Origin: an uncultured Clostridium sp.
GTDB lineage: Bacteria > Bacillota > Clostridia > TANB77 > CAG-508
Direction: 5' to 3'
Assembly (NCBI GenBank): GCA_900553015.1
Contig: USBY01000028.1
Location: 1-19,280, forward strand
Length of the DNA: 19,280 nucleotides
Shown piece after piece: positions 14,907 through 19,280 of this stretch. Each line of letters opens with the position of its first letter. The stretch's first letter is position 1. The position numbers and the translations under genes were made by a program. The notes beneath the pieces were generated by a model. The model did not search any database. It had not been told where the DNA came from and was given only the letters and a program-made list of their open reading frames with translations.

Positions 14907-15338
14907 ATGGTTACAAAAGAATTAAGTAAAGCGGCAACAGAAGTTAATATAATATTGGAAAACTCAACAAGTGATGTGAAGAATAAAATTCCTCATAACT
15001 TTAAAGAATTTCTGAAAGATATTGAAGACAAAACTTATACATTTAATTATGACACAAATAAAAGATTGAATGAGCAAAAAATATCTAATTTAACGAGGGG
15101 AATAATTGCATTCATATATAAAGATTATCTATGCAAAGATAGAGAGGGATATTTAAAAGAATTAGATTTTAAATTAAGAAAACAAGATGTAGAGAGAAAA
15201 GAGAAAAATAATGTGGATAGTATATTTAAACAAGAAAAGAAGAATAATAAATTGATTGTCATAGAAGAACCAAAAGCAGAAAATGTATTTACTAGAATTT
15301 TAAAGAAAATTAAAAGTTTTTTTAGTAGATGTAGTTAA
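14907..15338 (+). CDS. Small basic-tailed protein, paralogue 1
   Basis: Function unknown. The 143-residue protein aligns without gaps to the product of 16244-16690 over about 95 residues: I count 20 identities in 54 positions from residue 7 to 60, including KIP (27-29), the E-Q-x-I-S segment (57-60) and the following K/R-D-Y (72-74). After a charged linker it ends in a basic, aromatic amphipathic segment (ILKKIKSFFSRCS) that could touch membranes. It starts 11 bases after the zincin gene with AAGGAAG at 14894-14900. Its placement right after a possible effector suggests a partner, chaperone or immunity protein, but this is inference. Confidence 0.6.
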   Translation: MVTKELSKAATEVNIILENSTSDVKNKIPHNFKEFLKDIEDKTYTFNYDTNKRLNEQKISNLTRGIIAFIYKDYLCKDREGYLKELDFKLRKQDVERKEKNNVDSIFKQEKKNNKLIVIEEPKAENVFTRILKKIKSFFSRCS

Positions 15339-15441
15339 AACAGAGAAAATTAAATTAATAGTAACCAAATGAGATGATTACAAGGTAAAAGAAGAAACAT
15401 AATTAAATCAAAAAATAATGTAAAAACGTTAGGAGAAAAAT

Positions 15442-16251
15442 ATGAGTTCAAAAGAGTGTTTTCATTTTACATATTTGAATAGAGCATTTAGTATTAGGGA
15501 AAAAGGACTAACTGCAAGAGTTGAAGATAATTCACAAGTAGTAAAAGACACATCAGCAAAAGTTTCCTTTTCAGATGGAAGATATGCTGCGGCTGGTTTG
15601 ATGGCAAATTTTTATAGAATCTATACAGATATAAAAACAGGAAAAAGGGATACAGATAAAACGAATCATGATATTGAAAAGAAAGTCTTAGAGTCAGAAA
15701 GTTTTGAAGAGTTTTTAGGAGATGGTATGTACTTTATTTTTGATGGTACTAATATAGAAAATACTGGAGGAAATAGCGGTCATATAAATCCTTTTGATGC
15801 TGGAACAAAAGAAAGTATTAATCCTAATGATTTAAAAGTATGTATGCTAAGAAACAAGCAAACAGGAGAATTATCATATTCAAAATTTGATTTCGCTCAA
15901 TATTTAATGATGAATTTAACATGCGAGGACTATTCAAAAATGCCAGAAGAAATAATTAGCGATATAGAATTTTATAAGGAAAATCATGCTGAAGAAATGC
16001 ATAAATTTAAAACTGCTGAATATAGTTTAGAATTTATGCCAATTGATGAATTTTGTCAGATTTATAAAAAGGAAATTGAAGAAGATATAAAAAAGCAAGA
16101 AGCTAAACAGAATAAATATTTTTCTATAAAAGATATTATAAAAAATGCAATAAGTAGTGGAATTAATGTAGAACAGGTGGAACAAATGGATAGAGTTGAA
16201 AATGTTTTATCTAATAAAAGAAATGAAGAAGGAGTAACAAAAGATGAATAA
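15442..16251 (+). CDS. Uncharacterised protein with ADP-ribosyltransferase-like N-terminus
   Basis: I do not recognise a named family. The 269-residue protein opens with ECFHFTYLNRAFSIREKGLT, similar to the H-[FY]-T ... I-x-x-x-GL pattern with which several ADP-ribosyltransferase-fold enzymes (KptA/Tpt1-like, DarT-like) begin. This is followed by KVSFSDG, a plausible second strand. A Gly-rich stretch (GGNSGHINPFDAG) lies near residue 110, and the C-terminal third is Lys/Glu-rich and probably coiled-coil. No signal peptide. A 103-base gap without an obvious promoter precedes it; the TAGGAG site is at 15430-15435. Its end overlaps the next gene by 8 bases. An enzyme or toxin role is a guess. 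Confidence 0.5.
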   Translation: MSSKECFHFTYLNRAFSIREKGLTARVEDNSQVVKDTSAKVSFSDGRYAAAGLMANFYRIYTDIKTGKRDTDKTNHDIEKKVLESESFEEFLGDGMYFIFDGTNIENTGGNSGHINPFDAGTKESINPNDLKVCMLRNKQTGELSYSKFDFAQYLMMNLTCEDYSKMPEEIISDIEFYKENHAEEMHKFKTAEYSLEFMPIDEFCQIYKKEIEEDIKKQEAKQNKYFSIKDIIKNAISSGINVEQVEQMDRVENVLSNKRNEEGVTKDE

Positions 16252-16690
16252 TTCATATGCAAAAGCATATACAGAAGTATTAGAGATTATCAATCATTTT
16301 TCTGAAGATGAATATAAAAAGATTCCAAAAGAAAAAATTGATTTTTACGAAAAACATAAAGATAGAGAGTACGATTTTAAAATAAATTCAAATATTGATT
16401 TGGCTGAACAGAATATTTCCAGAAAGGCAAATGCCATATTAGTTTCACTATTTAGAGATTATTTTGCTACAGCTAAGCAAAAAGAAATATTAAAGAACTT
16501 GTTACAGAAGAATCAAGAAAAGCTTGAAAAAGAAAAATATCTAAAATATAATCCTGATAATATATTTAATAAATCTTATGATAATAATATAAATGATTCA
16601 AAAGATGAAGTTGCATTAGTTGAGACAAAAAATGAAGTATGGTATAGAAAGATTGTAAATTTCTTTAAAAGAATTTTTTTGAAACATTAA
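16244..16690 (+). CDS. Small basic-tailed protein, paralogue 2
   Basis: Function unknown. This 148-residue protein is a homologue of the product of 14907-15338, aligning with a constant one-residue offset (KIP at 26-28, LAEQNIS at 53-59, FRDY at 70-73). It shares the same architecture: a compact helical N-terminal domain, a charged linker containing DNIFNKS, and a basic aromatic C-terminal segment (KIVNFFKRIFLKH). The ATG lies inside the end of the upstream gene, ten bases after AAGGAG (16228-16233), so the two are translationally coupled. It is the last gene of the cluster, with a strong terminator four bases later. Confidence 0.6.
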   Translation: MNNSYAKAYTEVLEIINHFSEDEYKKIPKEKIDFYEKHKDREYDFKINSNIDLAEQNISRKANAILVSLFRDYFATAKQKEILKNLLQKNQEKLEKEKYLKYNPDNIFNKSYDNNINDSKDEVALVETKNEVWYRKIVNFFKRIFLKH

Positions 16691-16693
16691 AAT

Positions 16694-16728
16694 AAAAAGC
16701 TTGAAATCTTTTGATTTCAAGCTTTTTT
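16694..16728. terminator. Bidirectional terminator between the accessory cluster and tRNA-Pro
   Basis: A 15-bp perfect stem, 16694-16708 against 16713-16727, with a TTTT loop. The plus-strand tail is TTTTTT; the minus-strand tail is TTTTTATTTT. It serves both the cluster (+) and tRNA-Pro (-). Confidence 0.9.
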
Positions 16729-16729
16729 A

Positions 16730-16805
16730 TGGTCGAGGTGACAGGGATCGAACCTGCGACCTCATGGTCCCAAACCACGCGCGCTACCAACTGCGCTACA
16801 CCTCG
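16730..16805 (-). tRNA. tRNA-Pro (anticodon TGG)
   Basis: A 76-base cloverleaf on the minus strand: acceptor CGAGGTG/CACCTCG, discriminator A, encoded CCA. Anticodon stem CGTGG/CCATG closes the loop TTTGGGA, giving anticodon TGG (codon CCA). T-arm GCAGG...CCTGT with loop TTCGATC. The 3' end faces the accessory cluster. Confidence 0.96.
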
Positions 16806-16823
16806 ATTACAAAGTACCAATAT

Positions 16824-16852
16824 AATATAACATAATAAAAATAAAATTTCAA
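16824..16852 (-). promoter_or_regulatory. Promoter of tRNA-Pro
   Basis: On the minus strand: TTGAAA (16852-16847), 17-base spacer ending in TGT, TATATT (16829-16824), about 18 bases before the tRNA. Confidence 0.7.
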
Positions 16853-16880
16853 GCCTTTTTGCAGAAAATTTTAAAAAAAC

Positions 16881-16909
16881 TTGAATAATTAAAAGAGAAC
16901 TGTTATAAT
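16881..16909 (+). promoter_or_regulatory. Promoter of tRNA-Arg
   Basis: TTGAAT (16881-16886), 17-base spacer ending in TGT (extended -10), consensus TATAAT (16904-16909), 13 bases before the tRNA. Divergent to the tRNA-Pro promoter. Confidence 0.75.
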
Positions 16910-16922
16910 ATTAAACGAATAT

Positions 16923-16999
16923 GCACCAGTAGCTTAGCTGGATAGAGCATTCGGCTACGAACCGAAAGGTCGGGGATTCGAATTCCTCCTGGTGCACCA
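16923..16999 (+). tRNA. tRNA-Arg (anticodon ACG)
   Basis: A 77-base cloverleaf: acceptor GCACCAG/CTGGTGC, discriminator A, encoded CCA (16997-16999). Anticodon stem TTCGG/CCGAA with loop CTACGAA gives anticodon ACG, normally read as inosine-CG and covering CGU/CGC/CGA. T-loop TTCGAAT. Confidence 0.96.
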
Positions 17000-17028
17000 A
17001 CACTTCCATATAAATGGAAGTGTTTTTT
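16999..17028 (+). terminator. Terminator of tRNA-Arg
   Basis: ACACTTCCAT (17000-17009) and ATGGAAGTGT (17014-17023), loop ATAA, then T5. It starts directly at the CCA end of the tRNA. Confidence 0.9.
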
Positions 17029-17048
17029 ATTTTAAATAATATACAAAA

Positions 17049-17357
17049 TTACATATCCCATAAATGTTTCTTTAAATCAACATGTAGATTATCTTTAAAA
17101 GTAATTCCTTCACTTTGTAATAAGACAATTTGTTCATCCCATCCAGGAACTAATCTACCATTATAATTTACAACTCTATAACAAGGAAAATCACCATATA
17201 GTGATGAATATTTTAATGCTTTTCCAACTAGTCTGGAATTTTTAGGAATACCAGCTAATCTTGCAATTTGCCCATATGTTGCGACTTTACCCGCAGGAAT
17301 TTCTTCTACTATAGAATAAATCAAATAAAGTAAAGCTTTATCAAGAATTGAACTCAT
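17049..17357 (-). CDS. MGMT/ATL-family small protein with PCYR active-site variant
   Basis: This 102-residue protein consists only of the DNA-binding/active-site domain of O6-methylguanine-DNA methyltransferases. Seen: ATYGQIARLAG (26-36), the arginine-finger region NSRLVGKAL (40-48, R42), and the active-site segment FPCYRVV (57-63), then GRLVPGW. The acceptor cysteine C59 is kept, but the histidine of the usual PCHR, which activates the cysteine, is Tyr60. Alkyltransferase-like proteins replace the cysteine instead. It may be a weakly active repair protein or a damage-recognition protein. The start has only a GGTGA-type site (17367-17363). It lies alone between tRNA-Arg and yhaO, transcribed away from yhaO. 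Confidence 0.85.
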   Translation of the reverse strand: MSSILDKALLYLIYSIVEEIPAGKVATYGQIARLAGIPKNSRLVGKALKYSSLYGDFPCYRVVNYNGRLVPGWDEQIVLLQSEGITFKDNLHVDLKKHLWDM

Positions 17358-17421
17358 TTAAATCACCAAATATATTTTAGTATAAGTAGTAAAAAGTAAG
17401 CAATAAAAATTAAAAATTTAA

Positions 17422-17450
17422 TTTACACAAACAAGTATTTGTGATATATT
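17422..17450 (+). promoter_or_regulatory. Promoter of the yhaO-yhaN operon with a dyad in the spacer
   Basis: TTTACA (17422-17427), 17-base spacer, TATATT (17445-17450) preceded by TGA (extended -10). CACAAA (17426-17431) and TTTGTG (17438-17443) form a dyad inside the spacer, a possible operator. Confidence 0.6.
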
Positions 17451-17482
17451 ATCAAAAACAAATGTTTACAAAGGAGGAAGCA

Positions 17483-18550
17483 ATGAAATTTGTACATATA
17501 GCAGATATGCATTTCGATAGTCCATTTACAAGTTTGGGAAGAATAGAAGGATTATCAGATATAAGAAGACTAGAACAAAGAAAAATATTTAAAAAAATAA
17601 TAGAATATATACAAGAAAATAATATAGAGTGCTTATTTATATCAGGAGATTTATACGAAAATGACTATGTAAAACAAAGCACAATAGAATATATAAATAA
17701 TTTGTTTAAGACAATTCCAAATACAAAAATATTTATTGCACCAGGAAATCATGATCCATATTTAATAAATTCATATTATATGAAATTTAATTGGAATAAT
17801 AATGTATATATTTTTAAATACGATATAGAAAAAATTGAATTAGATGATGCTAATATATATGGTTATGGTTTTAGTAGTTTTTATTCTGAAGGAATAAATA
17901 TAAACGAGATAAAAATAGATAATCAGAAAAATAATATATTAATAATGCATGCTGATTTAGATGCTTCAAAAGAAGCAAAAGAATTATATAATCCAGTGGC
18001 AACAAGAGATTTATTAAAGTTCGATTATGTTGCATTGGGACATATTCATAAACCAAAATATGATAATAAAATTGTATATCCAGGTTCACCAATTTCTTTT
18101 GGGTTTGACGAGTTAGGAGCACATGGTTTTATTTCAGGAGAAATAAAAAATAAAGAAATAAAAATTGAATTTATTCCAATCGATGAAAGGGAATTTAAAG
18201 AAATTAATTATGATATATCAGATATTAATTCAAAAGAAGAATTAATAGAAAAATTACAAGAATTAAAATTAAATAAAAATGATTTTTATAAAATAATTTT
18301 AAACGGAAAAAGAAATTTTGAAATAAATATTTTAGAAATAAATAAATTAATTCAAAATAATAATATTTTAAAATTAAAAGATAAAACAAAAATAAATTAT
18401 GATTTAGAAAAAATAAAAAATGAAAATAGTTTAAGAGGAATATATGTAGATTTAATTTTAGAAAAAATAAAAGAATTAAATAATGAAGAAGAAATAAATA
18501 AATATTTAAAAGCAATAGAAATTGGATTAGACTCATTAGAAAATACATAG
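17483..18550 (+). CDS. yhaO: Mre11/SbcD-like DNA exonuclease subunit (YhaO)
   Basis: A metal-dependent nuclease of the calcineurin-like phosphoesterase fold that works with an SbcC/Rad50-like ATPase in DNA end processing. The 355-residue protein shows all core motifs: D8-x-H10 in HIADMHFDSPF, G55-D56 in FISGDLYE, G88-N-H-D91, H156 in LIMHADL and G186-H-I-H189. The start chosen is the ATG at 17483 behind AAAGGAGG (17470-17477); an in-frame GTG at 17441 overlaps the promoter. The C-terminal 120 residues are Lys/Asn/Glu-rich, encoded by markedly more AT-rich DNA than the nuclease domain. The next gene starts 11 bases later and encodes the partner ATPase. Confidence 0.9.
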   Translation: MKFVHIADMHFDSPFTSLGRIEGLSDIRRLEQRKIFKKIIEYIQENNIECLFISGDLYENDYVKQSTIEYINNLFKTIPNTKIFIAPGNHDPYLINSYYMKFNWNNNVYIFKYDIEKIELDDANIYGYGFSSFYSEGININEIKIDNQKNNILIMHADLDASKEAKELYNPVATRDLLKFDYVALGHIHKPKYDNKIVYPGSPISFGFDELGAHGFISGEIKNKEIKIEFIPIDEREFKEINYDISDINSKEELIEKLQELKLNKNDFYKIILNGKRNFEINILEINKLIQNNNILKLKDKTKINYDLEKIKNENSLRGIYVDLILEKIKELNNEEEINKYLKAIEIGLDSLENT

Positions 18551-18560
18551 GAGGAAAAAA

Positions 18561-19280
18561 TTGAAAATAGAAAAAATACAAATAAATGGTTTTGGAAAAT
18601 TTGAAAATAAAAATATAGAATTAAATGATGGCATAAATATAATTATAGGAAAAAATGAAAGTGGAAAATCTACATTATTAAAATTTATAAATAGTATGTT
18701 ATATGGAATTTCTAAAAATAAAAGAGGAAAAAATATATCCGATTTAGAAAAATACAAACCATGGAATACAGAAAAATATTCTGGAAAAATAAAATATAAA
18801 TTAGATAATAATAATGAATTCGAAATATATCGTAATTTTAAAAATAAAGAATTAAAAATATATAATAATTTTGGTGACGATATTACTCCATTATTTAATG
18901 TAGAAAAAAATAAAGAAATTCCATTTTTTTATGAACAAACAAAAGTAGACGAAGACTTATTTGTTAATAGTACAGAAATTATTCAAAATGAAATAAAAAT
19001 AGATAAAGTAAATCAAAATTTAATAATTCAAAAATTATCTAATTTAGCCACAACAGGAAATGATAATATTTCTTATAAAAAAAGTATAGATAAATTAAAT
19101 AAAAAACAATTAGAAGAAATAGGAACAGAAAGAAGTCAAGATAGACCAATAAATAAAATAATAAATAAAATAGATAATTTAAAAAATGAAAAAAAAGAAT
19201 TAGAAAAATATGAAGATGAAAAATATGAAATAGAAAAAGAAAATAATTTAATAAAAAATAAAATAAATGAATTAAAAAAT
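18561..19280 (+). CDS. yhaN: Rad50/SbcC-like ATPase (YhaN-like), N-terminal part
   Basis: Only the first 240 codons are present; the frame is open to the window end. It begins with LKIEKIQINGFGKFENKNIE, the usual start of YhaN/SbcC/RecF-type ATPases, with Walker A GKNESGKST at residues 30-38. From about residue 185 the sequence becomes Lys/Glu/Asn-rich and coiled-coil-like, as expected before the long arms of the family. The start is a TTG behind AGGAGG (18549-18554), which overlaps the yhaO stop. YhaO and YhaN form an Mre11-Rad50-like pair. Walker B and signature motifs would lie beyond the window. Very AT-rich coding sequence. Confidence 0.88.
   Translation, partial: MKIEKIQINGFGKFENKNIELNDGINIIIGKNESGKSTLLKFINSMLYGISKNKRGKNISDLEKYKPWNTEKYSGKIKYKLDNNNEFEIYRNFKNKELKIYNNFGDDITPLFNVEKNKEIPFFYEQTKVDEDLFVNSTEIIQNEIKIDKVNQNLIIQKLSNLATTGNDNISYKKSIDKLNKKQLEEIGTERSQDRPINKIINKIDNLKNEKKELEKYEDEKYEIEKENNLIKNKINELKN

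Noticed and set aside
16730..16805. tRNA-Pro as the integration site of the accessory cluster
   Set aside because: Its 3' end does face the cluster, but I found no second copy of the tRNA 3' end near 11,700-11,850 and no integrase gene, so an att site cannot be claimed.
17441..17482. Upstream GTG start for yhaO
   Set aside because: It overlaps the promoter, and AAAGGAGG precedes the ATG at 17483, which also matches the family's usual N-terminus.
18225..18757. Minus-strand open frames rich in Leu/Phe opposite yhaO/yhaN
   Set aside because: They are by-products of AT-saturated coding DNA (Lys/Asn/Glu codons read backwards); no ribosome binding sites.
1..19280. CRISPR array, rRNA, riboswitch, insertion sequence or prophage genes
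   Set aside because: No regularly spaced direct repeats, no rRNA-like or recognisable riboswitch sequence, and no transposase, integrase or phage structural gene was seen.

Overview
The window is AT-rich DNA with strong AGGAGG-type ribosome binding sites, sigma-A-like promoters and intrinsic terminators. Its gene content (RsfS, YhbY, DacF-type carboxypeptidase, CvpA, LCP protein, YhaO/YhaN) points to a low-GC Firmicute, most likely an uncultured gut-type member of the Clostridia. That placement is inferred from composition and gene families, since no marker search could be run.

Left part (1-7,700, all on the + strand): a three-gene ABC system of GldA/GldF/GldG type; a Spx/ArsC-fold thiol protein overlapping a membrane-anchored propeller-like protein (DUF5711-like), then a CvpA family protein; and an LCP cell-wall ligase followed by the ribosome silencing factor RsfS. 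Middle part (7,700-11,710): a DacF-type D,D-carboxypeptidase (-), a membrane-anchored SLBB + helix-hairpin-helix (ComEA-like) protein (+), the ribosome-associated CRM protein YhbY (+), a PF06541-type membrane protein (-) and a Nudix hydrolase (-). All of this looks like ordinary chromosomal content.

Accessory part (11,800-16,730): seven same-strand genes bounded by a divergent promoter pair on the left and a strong bidirectional terminator on the right. They encode a VbhA-like antitoxin, a Fic-domain protein, a small membrane protein resembling CrtO-type acyltransferases, a 492-residue protein with an HEVTH zincin motif, a 143-residue basic-tailed protein, a 269-residue protein whose N-terminus resembles ADP-ribosyltransferase-like folds, and a second basic-tailed protein that is a paralogue of the first. 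The order large protein / small paralogue / large protein / small paralogue next to a toxin-antitoxin pair resembles effector-partner or toxin-immunity cassettes. This is the best candidate here for an undescribed system; its function is inference.

Right part (16,730-19,280): divergently transcribed tRNA-Pro(TGG) and tRNA-Arg(ACG), a small MGMT-like protein with PCYR in place of PCHR, and the YhaO/YhaN pair (Mre11/Rad50-like nuclease and ATPase), the latter cut by the window end. G+C drops sharply part-way through yhaO.

A short dispersed motif close to GGAACGTCTCCAAATCCC occurs in at least two intergenic places and contributes to hairpins.
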